From: Adenanthera pavonina | Lineage: Eukaryota; Streptophyta; Magnoliopsida; Fabales; Fabaceae | Direction: 5' to 3' | Length of the DNA: 64,000 nucleotides | NCBI GenBank assembly: GCA_026686845.1 | Contig: JAIVEN010000015.1 | Coordinates: 11,575,501 to 11,639,500 of the forward strand | Shown here: positions 46,904 to 60,614 of the stretch, one piece after another | Position numbering within the stretch: position 1 is the first letter of the stretch | Layout: each line of letters opens with the position of its first letter | Notes under the pieces: model-generated | The model's database searches: none | Seen by the model: only the letters and a program-made list of their open reading frames with translations | What the model was told of the DNA's origin: nothing | Program-made: the position numbers and the translations under genes

Positions 46904-48756
46904 CAGAAATGATGAAAAAGAAAAAATCAGCCAGGCCCTCCCTCTTAATTGAAAATATTAGCATAGGAAAGGATTCTAAAAACGGAATCCATTCCTCTTT
47001 CTAGCCAAACCCTAAACACAGGATTTGGGGGTGGCTTGCTCAAAGACACCGAAATTCTCTATGAAGAGAAAGCAAAAATGCGGTGCAAAATATATGTAGT
47101 TTCACTTTGCAGATTGCACAAAAAAATGGTTGTACAAATATACACACACACACACACATACATGCATACTTCTTTATTTCTCTACGTTTTGCAACGTGTG
47201 ACGAGATTGCATTCCACAATATGGAATTGATGAGTTCGTCTTTGCTGGTGTGGTGAGATTGCATTCCATAATAAAGACTTATGTAGCAACAATGTAATTT
47301 TAGTACGTGAGATATGAGTTGAAGATTGAAACCACCTACCCAAATCTTTTTCCATCTCAAAAATAATGCATAAAATCACTTAGTGATAACAATAATTAAA
47401 ACCGCTAATTACTCTTATGTGATATTAAACCGCTAATTTTTCCATCTTTCATCTCTGATACTTGTTTTTTTTATGATAGATTAAAATATCCTTATAGATA
47501 ATATTTATTTTATGTTAAAAATAATAAATTTCAAATATTTTAGATTTAAAATGAATTATTTATATGAGTTGTATCTGCATTTAATATTTCTTATATTAGA
47601 CAAGTGATAAAGATAAAATTACTTTATTCAAAATATATGTAATTATAGCTTATTTCTTGTTATGAGTGCTTATTTATAATGCATAGATACAATATGAGTA
47701 TCCGATATGTCGAAACGACTAAATCTAAAAATATATGATACAATAATTCTAAAATACGTATGTATAAAGCATAAGAAATATAATTATTATAAAAAATCCA
47801 AAATAAGACCACAATTATAGTTTTTTAATAATATTAAATTTTAAAAACAAGATATGAAGTTGAAAATAGTTAAAGAAATAATCAATGGTGAAGCAATAAC
47901 GTTAAATTTTATGGGCATACTTAGATAAATCTTATAGGAATACTTAAAATAAAAGTAGATAAAAGATAAAAAAAATTTACTTAAATTTTAGTTAAAAAAC
48001 TATTTTTATGATAAAGGAAAATATAATATAATATTTTAAAGTAATTTTTATGGTAAAAAAATCTATTCCTAATTTTTTAATTGATAAATAAATGTAATAT
48101 TTATTTTAATTTATAAAAAAATATGAAGCATCTAAAAAGTATCGAATTATATCAACGTGAATCTAATATGTATCAAAAACTAGTTTTTTATTTTTAATAA
48201 AAATAATGAATTGAATACTTCGTAGATACATATTGAAAAAGTATCAACGCGTATTGATACTGAAGAAGTATCCAATAAAGATATGTTAGGTCATTTGAAG
48301 TATTAGTGTATCATATATGCTCATTGTCATGCATGTTTTTTTTTTTTTGCCATCATAATACATGTTATGAACATAAGTTATTTTTAAAAATAAAAAGAAT
48401 AAGTGTATAATTTAAGTTTATTTAGAAGTAAGAAAACACAATTTACCTATAAAATACACATAATAGTTGTCAAACCTAAGTAAATAAGATTTACAAGTGT
48501 TTATAGTAGCTAGGTAATTTAGCCAAGCACCAATGGCATGCTTGGTACTATCACCTATTGAGATTGACAATCAAAGGAGACCCTCATCCAAAGTTTGTCA
48601 AAAAAAAAGTGCTAAAGAAATTTTTTTTAGACAAAACCATAGGGATTAAAAAGCCTCATCTTTGGGCCACTTAAGTTCACTCCCTTCAATATAAAGATGA
48701 TTTGGATGAATAGTGATAAACTAGGAAATGAGAATGAATTTTTTGTTTGGATGTTT
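46904..48756. other. AT-rich upstream/intergenic region
   Basis: The leader and promoter of the DUF620 gene should lie at the left end. A (CA)n tract is near 47140-47158. The rest is AT-rich with no recognised exon. Words such as GTATCGAATTATATCAACG and GTATCAACGCGTATTGATAC (about 48140 and 48240) may come from an old transposon. Confidence 0.45.
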
Positions 48757-48765
48757 TTAAAATAA

Positions 48766-48934
48766 GGGGAAATTATATATAGGGACCAATATAATGAATT
48801 AATTATAAAAAAAAATTTTAATTGAAAAAATATGTTAAAATCTAGAATACTGAGTAGTAAAATTGGAAAATGAGTAGTAACAGGTTATATTTTATAATTA
48901 ATTTATTATCTTGGACCCTATATGTAATTTCCAC
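48766..48934. mobile_element. Mutator-like MITE, 169 bp, copy 1
   Basis: Long inverted repeats are visible: GGGGAAATTATATATAGGGA at the left against the reverse complement of the right end, GTGGAAATTACATATAGGGT, continuing into AATTAATTATAA on both sides. A perfect 9-bp direct repeat, TTAAAATAA, flanks it (48757-48765 and 48935-48943). A 9-bp target duplication with long terminal repeats suggests the Mutator superfamily. Confidence 0.85.
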
Positions 48935-48943
48935 TTAAAATAA

Positions 48944-50640
48944 TGAAAAGGAACATTTTTTACATTTTTTTTCCTTTCACATTACTAATTCTCATTTCCT
49001 TAAAGGCATCTTACGCAATAATTGTAGAAAAAAAATCAAAATTAACATGGCATTCAAACTAAAATAGTTACTCTTTTTTGTCCGCTTTTTAGAACTCTTA
49101 TTTGGTCTAAAATATAAAAAAATATATAAGTTTTAGTAAATGTTTGCCTTTTTTACCTCTATTAATTATCATCTCGTAAGTTGAAAAAGAGAGATGATGA
49201 ATTTTCAAAATAACTTTTATTGATAATTAATAAAAGTAAAATTCACATATTGAGTTTTTTAGAATTTTAAAATGTGTAACTAACTTTTTTAACTAAATAT
49301 GAAATAATTGGAAATTCCATAAGAAAACGTCTCATTGGTATAAGAGAACTCTAGATAGAAAAAGATATATTATTGGTATCAGAGAACTCTAACTATAAGA
49401 AAACACCACAAAAGTAAAATAAACTCTTAATAAGTTGGATGTATTCTCAAAAGAATATAAAAAACTAGTGAAACTCACTAATTGAATAAACTCTGAATAC
49501 TATTGATCTATCACTATTATGTGTACAAAAGAGGCTTATAAATAGGCAAAAAGAAATCCTAAAGTAACTAGGAATAATTGGAACTCAAATAATCCTAATA
49601 AATCTAGTAAATCCTAAAAAGATATCTAATTATCTCAAGCCTTAAAAAAAAGAAAATAATAAACAAATAATATTCTAATCATAATATTACTAGACATTCC
49701 TTAAATATAAGCTTTATCTAATAGAATTTAAACTAAACTAATTTAAATCTAAAATTTGGCTCAATGGAATACAAGTTGGAAGGTACAAAATATCATAATA
49801 TAATTTAAATCAAATTAAATTAATACAAATTAAAGTAAAAAGATAATCTTAATTTAATACAAGTGAGCTTTGAAACTTGAGATTCTCTCTCTATTTGGAT
49901 TTTAAAAATATTCTAATCTTTTTTGGGTTATATGAGAACATCATTAATCTTACAGGCTCATTCTAACATATATTTGGGCTCGATTGTTTGACTTCTTCAA
50001 GTGTATATTAGCACCTTGAGCCTTCATTGTAATGAAATATGCTCAAAAAAAATTTATAATATGTTGAAAGGCCTTTCTAATAATATGCTTCCAAAATTAA
50101 AGTCCAATATATTAATTGAATTATATGATGTGTTTATTGAGTCCTCCAGATTTACATTAATATCTTAGTATATCACCAAAGTCACCGTTGACAGATGCTC
50201 TCAATTTTGCATGGAGTCACATGATTTGGAGTACTATGGACTTGTGGATTTGAATATCACGTATGAATGGAACAGTTTGAAAAATGAAATAGTTTAACTT
50301 TACAAATTATAAGTAATGTGGAGCATATGTTTTTTATATTCCTTGCAATACAAGTTAATAAGTTATAATATTTTGTACAAAAATATCACTAATAAGTTTA
50401 TGGGAGGTGAGTTTGAGGAACCATAATAAACTAAAAAAATATTTATATTAGTACTTACAAATTATTTGTTAATAAGATTTTCGTATTAGTAATAAAATCC
50501 AAACTCATACTCTTACAAGATATGAGATACATCCTGATCGATTGCACTAATTACGCAATACTAATAACTTCTCAAGAAACAAGTTTTACTGAAAAAAAAA
50601 AAAGAAACTTGAAACCCATTGTTACCAACGAACGAGGTCA
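48944..50640. other. AT-rich intergenic region with possible old LTR fragment
   Basis: No exon is recognised. TTGGTATCAGAGAACTC (about 49372) resembles a tRNA-Met primer-binding site but also occurs as TTGGTATAAGAGAACTC at 49335, so it is not convincing. GGCTTATAAATAGGC (about 49533) resembles an LTR TATA box. A decayed LTR fragment is possible. Confidence 0.4.
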
Positions 50641-50652
50641 AGGACGACCTGA

Positions 50653-50672
50653 TGGGCCAACAATCAGGCCCA
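50653..50672 (+). promoter_or_regulatory. Paired TGGGCC/GGCCCA site II-like elements upstream of OEP24
   Basis: TGGGCC (50653-50658) and GGCCCA (50667-50672) lie about 140 bp before the OEP24 start codon, in opposite orientation. Site II elements (TGGGCY) are bound by TCP factors and are common in promoters of constitutive organelle-related genes. Their use here is an inference from position. Confidence 0.45.
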
Positions 50673-50804
50673 TATACAAACGGCTCAATGACGAATCGTA
50701 GAAAACACGAGCTAATAAAAACCGAGTATTTCTTGTTTCTTTTTGTGTCCGCTCTCTTAACAATCGTCTCATTTGCCGTCTTTCCTTCGTCTCCGTTGTT
50801 CACA

Positions 50805-53086
50805 ATGAAGGCGGCTTTGAAGGGCAAGTATGACGTAGACAGCAACGGCGGTGCCGCTGCAACCGTCGCCTTCAACGCCGGAGACGTCAAGCTTCGAGCT
50901 TCTATAACTGACGCTACAATCGTCAATGGTCCCAGTTTAACCGGATTGGCTCTAGCTGTCGAGAAACCTGGCTCCTTTATGGTCGATTACAATGTTCCTA
51001 AAAAGGTATTTCCAAAATTCCACCAATTTCTACCTGCTTGCTAGTTTCCTGAGTTTATGCTTGTTTAGCCGTCAATTGATTCAGTCAAACAAATACAAAA
51101 TTCGATGTATACTGTCTAAGGCGCGGCTTTCGAAATGTCTGCTTTCATTTCACACCTTTTGACTTCTCTGAAAACAAATGCTTTTTTTTTTAATTTTATT
51201 TTTTTGGGTAATTCCGTATCTCTGGCTCTCACTTGGATTGTTGAGGTGGTTTGGTTTTATAGTCTCAGTAACTTATGTAGGATTAGGTTCTTTTGCTCCC
51301 TGTGTGGCCGTGTCTTTCTACTATAACCCGTTCCCTCGGTGCTGCAGGACATTCGGTTTCAGTTTATGAACACCGTTAAGATTGCGGAGAAGCCATTGAA
51401 TTTGACTTACACACATAGCAGGGGTGATAACAGGACTGCTTTGGATGGAACATTGATAATAGATCCCGCTAATAAGTTGTCGGCTAACCACACTCTTGGT
51501 TCAGGAAATTGCAAGTTGAAGTATACTTACGTTCACCTGGGGTTGACTACGTTCGAGCCCTCCTACGATGTTGCTAAGAATTCATGGGACTTTTCAGTTT
51601 CACGGAGAGTTTACGGTGATGACTTGCTCAAGGCCTCATACCAGACATCAAGCAAACTATTGGGGCTAGAATGGTTGCGCAATTCAAAGCATAATGGGTG
51701 CTTCAAGGTGAATAATTTTTTATTTTTGTAGCATTGCAAACCTCCCTTTGCATTTGTTTTCCTGAAGGAGAAGAGTAAGGAGGCTTCATACTTGTGACCA
51801 TAGACCATTAATTCTTTGTTTACTTTAGTACTCACTGTCTGGGGAATTCAGGTGGGTTAACCTCCATTTCCTGCAATATACTGCGAAAATTTTGATCTTT
51901 ATCTAGTTCATTAGAGTTTATAGGATTTTAGAATTCAGACATGTCCATTGTGTTAGTCAGAGTGAAACATTTATCCATATAGTGCTTTTATTCACTTCCT
52001 GCCAATTGATTATGCAAAATAGGTGTGCCATCTCTCTAATGTTACCTATAAATGGGAATCTTGGACAGTATGACTATTACGATTACGAATTTAAAAGAGC
52101 TGATGCAATGAAGTCTCTTGTTTGTTAAATGTCTGCAAAATTCTTGCTTTTTGGTCCTGATTAGAGTTTTCTTGATTTATGTTATCAGTTTTGACAATTC
52201 AATCGCATATCTTTCCCCAACATTCGTTCCAATAAGTTGTCATATAATCCTGCATACCTTGAAAATTGGTGGCTTTATTAAAATATGAGCTTGAGTTGAA
52301 TGCTTGCTAAGGAGATTGAGAGTAAGTGGTTGTTTGACGGAAGGTCACAGAAGCTTTAATGGCCTAACTAGAGAATAATCTTTGACTTACCTGATTTATT
52401 TTGGTCTCTGGATCTGTGAATTTGACAGCAACAATTACTCTACATGAATAGAGATTGCTTGAAATGAAATGTAGTCCTCCGGCTAGGGAATATAATTCCT
52501 TGAGCAAAATAAAGCTGGTGGTTGTTCGAAGGATAATTTGTTAGGAGAACTGGAGAAGGAAGATATTGGCAGTTTGGTACTTGAAGATGAACAAAGGCGC
52601 AGAGCAAAAATTCACTATATAGTCTTGATGCATTATCTCAATTTTCCATCACGTACAAGTTTAGTCCTCCAAAGTGATGCCTTAATCAGTTCACATGCAT
52701 AAGACTTACATGGGATGGTTCTAGTGTTGGGGTGGCCTATGTCATGGTATTAATAGTTATGATCTTATAAAATTGGACCGATTCTCGTGGAACTCATGGT
52801 TTGTGTATTTGTTTTCCATCCTTGTGGATTGCTGTGTCGGTCCTTCTGTAAGGGACTGGATGAATTGATTGTTTTACTATTCTTTTATTCTGCATGAAAT
52901 TTGATCAGATGGATTGAATTGTTTCTAAGTACGTTGTTCTATATCTTGTTTTATTTCTCATGCAGAATGAACAAGAATTTCTAACTTGAGGCTATCTATT
53001 TTCAGATTACAGCATCCCTTAACTTAGCTGAGGAATTGAGAGTTCCTAAACTTAGCGCTGAAACCACATGGAATTTCGAGATGTAG
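50805..53086 (+). CDS. OEP24: Chloroplast outer envelope pore protein 24 (OEP24 family)
   Basis: Three exons (50805-51005, 51348-51707, 53006-53086), all phase 0 with GT-AG introns, encode 213 residues, the usual length of OEP24. The protein begins MKAALKGKYDVDSNGGAAAT, has internal repeats of alternating polar/apolar strands suited to a beta-barrel (for example FMVDYNVPKKDIRFQFMN and CKLKYTYVHLGLTTFEPSYD), contains SWDFSVSRRVYGDDLLKASY, and ends SAETTWNFEM. There is no transit peptide, as expected for outer-envelope barrels. The family forms a high-conductance pore for metabolites such as triose phosphates and ATP. An upstream in-frame ATG at 50619 would add 62 unrelated residues; ATG 50805 matches the family start, so it was chosen. 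Confidence 0.93.
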
Positions 53087-56000
53087 TGTGCTTCCCATCA
53101 TCACCCATCATTTGAAATCTGAGGTCTTCAGCCTTAGGGCATATTTTTCCTTTCAATAGATACTCTACTTCAATTTTAAGTGACCTGGTCACATTGCAAT
53201 AACAACGCTGCATTGGTTGTCCACATACAACTTTGTATTTTATTATTGAACAATCTTAGGATTGACCTCACGTTGCTCAAGCCTTGTAGTTGTTCACATT
53301 TAAATTGAGCATGATTTTATTTTTTGGTCATATATCAACATGTTCTAGCTTTTGGGTTCTGAAATCGTAGATGAACCAAGTAGGACAGGTGGGTTTTCCC
53401 TTGTAACGTTGGAAACCAATGACGGGGAAGACGCCTGGGGAAGGTGATATCCAAGGAAAAAAAAAGGTTCTTTAAGTTCTTATATTTATATTTTTAAAAT
53501 ATTTTTAATAAAAAAATTCTTAACTATTTGATATATAGTATATTATTGAGTCAAATTTGAGATCAAGTTGAAATAAGGGTAGTTCTTCAGCCTGACCGCT
53601 ATTGGTTTTATTTATCACTGGAATTCCTTGCATTATCAGCTAATCTGATGCATGATGGGCTTTATGTTGATGAACTGTTATGAATTGTGGGCTTGGCTTA
53701 TCTCATGCATCCCTCCAAAGTAACTTCAACATGGATTTATTTAACCATATTTATATGGCAGTCCGTAACCACTTAACGGCTATTGGATTTGCCACATATT
53801 TCTAATCAAATTAGAATAAAAGTAAATTTTAGTTTTAAAAATAAGTTTAAAGTTTTAATAACAAAAGTTAGAATCAGAATAAATGATATATAAAAAAATT
53901 TCATCTGTTCCGAAATGATTAAAAGTTTAAGTACCTTTTTTTGGTTCAACAAGAAAGAAATACTGTTGGTGCCTTTTTTTAATCCTTTAAATTAAAGGAA
54001 ATAGGCATGCAATCATTTTCGCATAATTTTGTCAGATTTTGTTTTGGAGCATGAAATGTATGAAGATATTATCAAATATTGATCATAGTATTAAAAACGA
54101 GATGATAGTTGAAAAAGAAAGAAAAAATAGTAAAAGTGGACATGAAAATTCAAAATACCGTGAACTTGAGATACTCTTTTTTTTTTTTAATACTTATAAC
54201 CAAATAGTTTAGTTTTTTTAAACACGTATTTCAATTTAATTTTTTAATTTATTGATGAAAATACTCTGTCAGTTGAATTGTTTAAAGAATTATTAATGAT
54301 TATGTAAATTAATATTGAAATTATTATTTGAAAAATTATTTCATATATGGTAATAATCAAATATTAATGTAAAACATGAAATTTATAACAAATGCTGCTA
54401 TTCATAAATCATGAATTCACTACAAACTTCATATGATATATGGAAAAATATGGGGGGAAATATGTTTAATTAATGTATGAAGAATAAATGTTATTCCCGT
54501 GGCCAAAAAAAGAAAAAACAATGTTTTTCCTAAGTTTATGGTAGTACCACTTTGTTGCCATCAAGCAAATTCTAAATCTCAAGTTTTGAGAATTACACGG
54601 ACGACGCCATTATAGAGAGGTATTTGGACTTGGAGCCTATATTCTATATTTAGGAACATAGTCATAGCAAGTCTCAGCCGGTACTTGCTCTCTTCCTTCC
54701 TCTGATTTTGCACCCTTTAATTCTAGTTCTAGAGATATTCAGGAGCTTGGAAATTTTCTTGCGTAGATTATTGCATCTAACGTTGTCGCTCTTCTGTTCG
54801 GCCATTCGCTTATATATATATATATATATATCACATGCTCATTAGACATATTCTTTTTCTTTATTAGGTATAAATGTTCAGTGTATTTTAAAGTTGAAAT
54901 GTAGTTCTGTTGATGCAGTTAGAGGAAGAATTTGGTCCCAAAGGCCTATATACGTTAATTTTGATTTTGACGAAAGAAATGCCCAGTATTCACTTTAGTT
55001 GCACTTTCCAATCACAAAGGCCAAGATACTTGCCAGTTTTTATTTTCTTTAAAAGCCTGTGTATGTGATTTGGGGACGATAATTTTGAATTCAAAGTTTT
55101 CTTTAGTCAAATTCCGCCTGCTAAGCTACTTGGCACTTGCTGTTGTAATATTGTCACGCGAACATAAAGCCAACATTTCCTCGGATCATTTGAAATATTT
55201 GGCCAAGGGATTTTGTTTGCAGCAGCGTTTATTCTTAAAGCTGTCACAAATGTCTGGTAACTACGTGTGATATATATCTCGGTTCATTAGGAAGGAATTG
55301 ATTTATCTGTTTTTTTTCCCCCCTGCCCCGTAACGAATTGATTTATCTTGAATGAGCAGAAATATGCAAACAAGAGGAACTGTCTCGGATGAGTTTGACC
55401 CCACAAGGAGGAACTTATATTTGGCGTTTATTGGCATTATGATTCATATTTGGAGAGCTGTAGGTGTTACACTATGGGCTTATAATCATTTTTATTGAGA
55501 GACAAATGAATATGCTAATTGGCTAGTTATAGCAGCTCATATAGAATGAGTAGAAAAATTAATTCTATTTCTTTTGTATGGTTGAATCATAGCCTTTTGT
55601 TTTTTTTTTAATTTAAATAGAGTTTTGCGTGCTGCAGTAGACTTCTGTATAATAAGTATTAGAAAGATTGGGAAATTCAAGTTCATGTCTTCTTTTCTTG
55701 AGCATGGGGTCAATGTTGATTTATCTAATTACTTTTTTTTATATTTATATTCGTATAAGAATTACATTCCGTTTTTATACTTTTATCTCTTGTTGAGTAA
55801 ATTATATTAATTATTCGCTTTCGTTTTAAAAAATAATCTGAATTGGTTAACTTAATAAGCCCTTGGCAGGGACAAAATGTGTGGATAAGGGATGCATGCA
55901 TGGAATTGTCTCGTTATTTTAATTACTTTAATAAAACTTAAATTTATTTTCTAACCGAAAAGTAATTGAATTATCATTTAGTGTCGAAAGACATAATTGA

Positions 56001-56500
56001 TTAGTGGATGTGGGACCAAACCACTACATATATCATGATGCTTAAGGTTTTCTTTCCCCTAATTGGTCTACCATATTTATATATAACATAAAAAGACTAC
56101 CTAGTAGCATTAACGTTTTTATGACTGGTTACTTTCGCATGGTGTTCGTTTAGCTTGAAATAGGTATACACTCTGCCCACTTTGTCTACTCTATTTTTCT
56201 ATAAGATGTCACACTTGGCTTTCTTTTCAATCTCTTTACTTAATCTTTATCTCTTCATTACAGAAAGAACTTACTCTTTGTCTTGTTTCTTCCGTGCTTC
56301 AAAAGAAAGATTTTAATTATTAGGAGAATGCAATATGAAGTACTAAGATTAACCTTTTGTATTCACAAAAGTAATTATACATGATGCCACTAATTGTTCG
56401 GTCTCTGGATATATATATATATATATACATTGTCCTTAAACATACATTTATAATGCGTTTGGCAGTTAAGAAAATATTACTACTTATTAAGGCTACCTAG
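53087..56500. other. AT-rich intergenic region
   Basis: The OEP24 3' UTR should occupy the first few hundred bases. No other exon is recognised. (TA)n tracts lie near 54809-54831 and 56409-56428. Confidence 0.5.
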
Positions 56501-56519
56501 AATGTATGTGGCTGACTTG

Positions 56520-56850
56520 AAGTGCAGTTTGTGTGGAGGTGATATATATTGAGTTTGTTGAACATTTGTTTTTCCAATGCCATTGGACAAGAGATCGTTT
56601 AATAAATGTTTGTAACTAGATGGCAATATATTGTGCTTCAAAGCAATTTAGTAGGTGAAGAGGATAATTGTCTATGGTTGTCAAAGCAATTCTTTGATGG
56701 GCTTTTTCTTTCTTCTTCTTTTTTTTTGTTGTATTAGATTGTAGAATAATTAAGGAACCTTCCTAAATGGCGGGTTCTAATCATTATCATTCTTTTACTG
56801 TAGTTGTTTTATGTAAAGCCTATCTTTCGGTAATAATGAAAATTACATAT
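56520..56850 (+). mobile_element. Decayed LINE fragment (zf-RVT region)
   Basis: The words CSLCGGD and, after a frameshift, EFVEHLFFQCHWTRD are the typical zinc-binding zf-RVT segment that follows LINE reverse transcriptases. Stops follow soon after. Only this scrap remains, and its ends cannot be defined. Confidence 0.55.
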
Positions 56851-58258
56851 CACTTTATTACCAAGTAAATGTACATCATGCATTCAAATGAAAATAGAGA
56901 GAAACCAGTAAAAAAATCTAGTGATGCATGGAATGTGAATCTTATAATAACTACAATTTTTAGTGCTATTTTATCTCTGATCCATGAATTTATAAATGGT
57001 AAATAATGAATTTACTAAAGCGTTAACATTGGTTTGTCATTAGACTAAGCCCAACAAATTTAATAAGCCAATAATAATAATAATCCCAAGATCATAAAAG
57101 TAAATTTCTTCAATTTAGACTATTACAAACCTTTTATATTTGCAAAAAAAAAAATAAAAGATGCATTTTAAGAGAGAGATATAAAAAAATGAATTATAAT
57201 TTTGAAATAAGAATCTTATACACAATTATAATTTTTTTTAACACATAGATGAATAAAAATTATGAATGAATGAAGAGGATATATAATATGTTCAACTTTT
57301 AGACATGACTTTACAACCTCACATGTGGGAAACACAGTCATGGAATGGGCTGTACGAACAACAGCAAATGCACACCACCATTAGTGTAATAAATTGTCCA
57401 GAAGGCCTCGACGGAATCAACCACAAGATCCATTAGTTGCTGCTATCTAGCTTCGTTGAATATTCCCTCCATTATTACACCTCTTCATTTTCGCTAGCTA
57501 ATTTTATGCAATACTATATATATACATGGTGATGATTGTTGATTATAGGATTTGATGTATATAACAATAATTTGTATTATGTAATAAAACATGAGGGGGA
57601 GAGCAATATAAGTGGGGAATTAAAGAAAAGGTATAGATAAAGGGGTACGTAGCTATCTAGAGGAGAAGAAGGTGGGGCTTTGGCATCATGCACGAATCGG
57701 AAAAGAGTTGAAGGAAGCAAAAGTATGAAGATAATCAAACTAGAAATGATTAGTGGACGACATTTCAATCCTTTTCCTTTTTGACATTATGCTCACCAAC
57801 CCCTTCCAGCTGTGTTTCTTCGTACCATTTCACGGTTTACATAGTGCCTATCCCTCTCTCTTACTCTTAGTGCCCCCATCATTCTTCTTTTATTTACCAC
57901 ATTCTTTTCTAGATATTTTACTTTTTTTTTTTTAATTTTATGCATTTTTAGTCACTTAGCCTACCTAGCTACCTCCTTTTTTGCTTTTCAGCCAACCTAT
58001 TCTATAATGCTAGCGTCAGTGAACAATAACAATAACAAAAAAAATCGCACTGAATACACATTGAAATAAAAAAAAATTATATAAAAAAAAAGCCTCCTTT
58101 ACATTTTTCAATATATAAGACACTTTATAATTTAACAAAAGACCTAGTCAATTTGAAATTTGTCTTGGAAGAGCATAAACAAAAACTTATTTTCGCTTGT
58201 CTAATGTTTTAGTTTAAAATTAAAAGTCTATTGATTTGGCATAAAAACAAAAAACGAA

Positions 58259-58305
<47 letters not shown>

Positions 58306-59085
58306 CCATTATTAAAATAATAAAAAATGACTGAAGCAAGTACTTCAACTTTTGAGCCAAAGTCAGGAGTCGTTTCATCCACTTTTAGTCTTTTACAGGT
58401 ATTGAATCTTGTAACATTGCAGTGACTCACTTTACATGTTTTAAAATCTAACCAAGGTTGTCAGTGTTTTGTGAATAGCTCCTTTACAGAAAAAAGATAA
58501 TAGCACCTAAGTGCGTGTATAATTTGTTTATTTTTAGAATAATTATAATTTATAAAAATAAAATTTAAAAAAAATAAAAAAATTTACTGAAAAGCTGTTT
58601 GAATGAAAAAAAAAATAATGATTAGAAAGTATAGTTTGATTTGTATTTATAAAAATGCAAACCAAATACCCCCTAAATATTTGAGGCTTTGTAATTATTA
58701 TAAGAAATATGTTAAGAAACCTGAACATACAATGCTTATCAGTTTCCTGAGGTCAAAAAATGAAAAAAGAAAAATGCAACGCAGAGGGAAAAAAAAAAAC
58801 AAATACAAAATTCTTTGCAATGCCACGAGCGAGAATAAGACATGCTTCAAAATTCAAAACTTCAAAAGAAGGAAGCAGAAGATGGATAACGAAGGAGACA
58901 AGAGATTGAAACATGAGATCCAATGAAGCGTGGCTTCCATGGGATGCAACTGACGATTGTTTGAGGACAAAAATTGCAGCGGATATCACCTTCTTCAACT
59001 GCTACATCACACATGATTAGCGTATAATAGCATAAGGCCCAGTGCCAATCAAGAGATAACATACGAAACCTCAGGTTTTATTTAA
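56850..59085. other. AT-rich intergenic region with (GA)n
   Basis: No gene is recognised. A (GA)n microsatellite of about 36 bp lies at 58264-58299. Confidence 0.5.
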
Positions 59086-59252
59086 GATGAAATTACAATT
59101 AAGGTCCAGTATAATAAATTAATTATAAAAATAAATTTTAGTTGAAAAAAGTATTAAAATTTAAAATATTAAATAGTAAAATTAAAAAAATAAATAAAAA
59201 TAAATTTTATTTTATAATAAATTTATTATTTTAATCTCTAATTATAATTTTT
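59086..59252. mobile_element. Mutator-like MITE, 167 bp, copy 2
   Basis: This element resembles 48766-48934 in length and layout: an AAATTACAATTAAGGTCCAG-like left end, a shared ATAAATTAATTATAAAAA block, and a mirrored right end. It is flanked by a 9-bp direct repeat, TTTATTTAA (59077-59085 and 59253-59261). The terminal repeats are more diverged than in copy 1, so it is probably older. Confidence 0.75.
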
Positions 59253-59492
59253 TTTATTTAAAATATAGATAGAAGACCTGGGGAATAAATAAGATAAACC
59301 AAGTGTGACGTGGAGGGATCATTTCATGCGTGTGGCAAAATCTAGAGGGGTAAATAAGCGTCTTCTGGTTCTGACTTTAAAAATAATTTTTTTTATTTTT
59401 AAAAATAAAAAAATTTATTTAATAAACCTACTTTTTATAAATTATTATAAGAAACAGAAAAATAAAAAAATTTAAAATTTAAAATAATTTTG

Positions 59493-59689
59493 AGGTGTTT
59501 TATAATTTTTATTTTAAAAAAAATAAAAAATACTCACTTCATTAATGATAAAATTATAAATTATAAATAATTTATTTATCATTTATCAATTATAATTTTG
59601 ATAATAATTATTTAAATAGATATTTTTATTTTTATTTTTAAAAAAATAATTAATAAATTATTTTAAAAATAATAAAATAGAAAACTCCT
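59493..59689. mobile_element. Possible AT-rich MITE
   Basis: The left end AGGTGTTTTATAATTTT mirrors the right end, whose reverse complement is AGGAGTTTTCTATTTTATT. The flanks (AATTTTG and AATTTTC) may be a degenerate duplication. The very AT-rich content makes chance similarity possible. Confidence 0.35.
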
Positions 59690-60254
59690 AAATTTTCGTC
59701 TATGCCGTGGCGTGCAAAATGACTGTTCCTAGTCCACGTCAGAAGTTGGACATCTCTAGTTGGTGGGTCCCTCTCCACAGGATCATCATTTGATTAAAGT
59801 CTGAAATATGTGAGTCTGGTGCAGCTGCCAGTGAGGCTTCATTATACATATCGCCTCTGCATTGACCAAAATGCCCTTTGCCTTTATGACCTCCATCATG
59901 ACGCTCTTTGAACTCTCGCGAGATAAAGAAGTTTGAGCATATTATATACATATCATATCAGCTTTACCCATAAAGACAAAAGCCTTTTTACCCTTTTCAG
60001 TAACCCCTAATTAATTATATCATAATACAATCAAAGTAAGTATCCCCAACCTGCATCTGCTTCCACTTTGACATGCTACTGAGGTTTAATTATATATCAT
60101 GTACACTTTTTTGAAGCTGAATATCATAGTAACTTTTTCCACCTTGCGAGTGGTGTGGTAACGTATATGGTGCGTCTTGTGTAAGGCACACCGCCCAATC
60201 TGAAAATAGGCTCGAGCAATGGCTTTTGTTTCCAAAATTTGGCTTTATGGATTA

Positions 60255-60614
60255 CTCCCTCCTGTCCCAATTTTTTTAAGGCATTTTTAGTTTTTTTACA
60301 TAAATTAAAAAAATTAGTTATATTTTTTAAATTTTAAAAGAAATTAAATATTTTTTATCTCTATTCATTATAATAATACAATTCTCATTAAATAATATTT
60401 TTAATTATTATAAAGTAGAAAAATATAAAATTAATTAAAATAAGATTAAGAACATTATCATTAACTAATTATACAAAAACTTTAATAACAATTTATCAGG
60501 TTAAAAAATAAATAATTTAGAATAAAATACAAAATAATATTATTAAACATGATATTTTATAAAAAAATAAAAAAAAATTTAAAAGATACTCTATAAAATG
60601 TATCCGAGGAGGAG
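60255..60614. mobile_element. Stowaway-like MITE, 360 bp
   Basis: The left end is CTCCCTCCTGTCCCAATTTT; the right end ATGTATCCGAGGAGGAG gives CTCCTCCTCGGATACAT in reverse complement. TA flanks both ends (60253-60254 and 60615-60616). Subterminal tracts are AT-rich, as in Stowaway elements. Confidence 0.7.

Noticed and set aside
47640..48310. Possible old DNA transposon with GTATC/GATAC words
   Set aside because: No terminal repeats or target duplications could be identified.
49330..49390. TGGTATCAGAGAACTC resembling a retrotransposon primer-binding site
   Set aside because: The same phrase is duplicated locally with changes and no LTR end (CA) precedes it. The call could not be supported.
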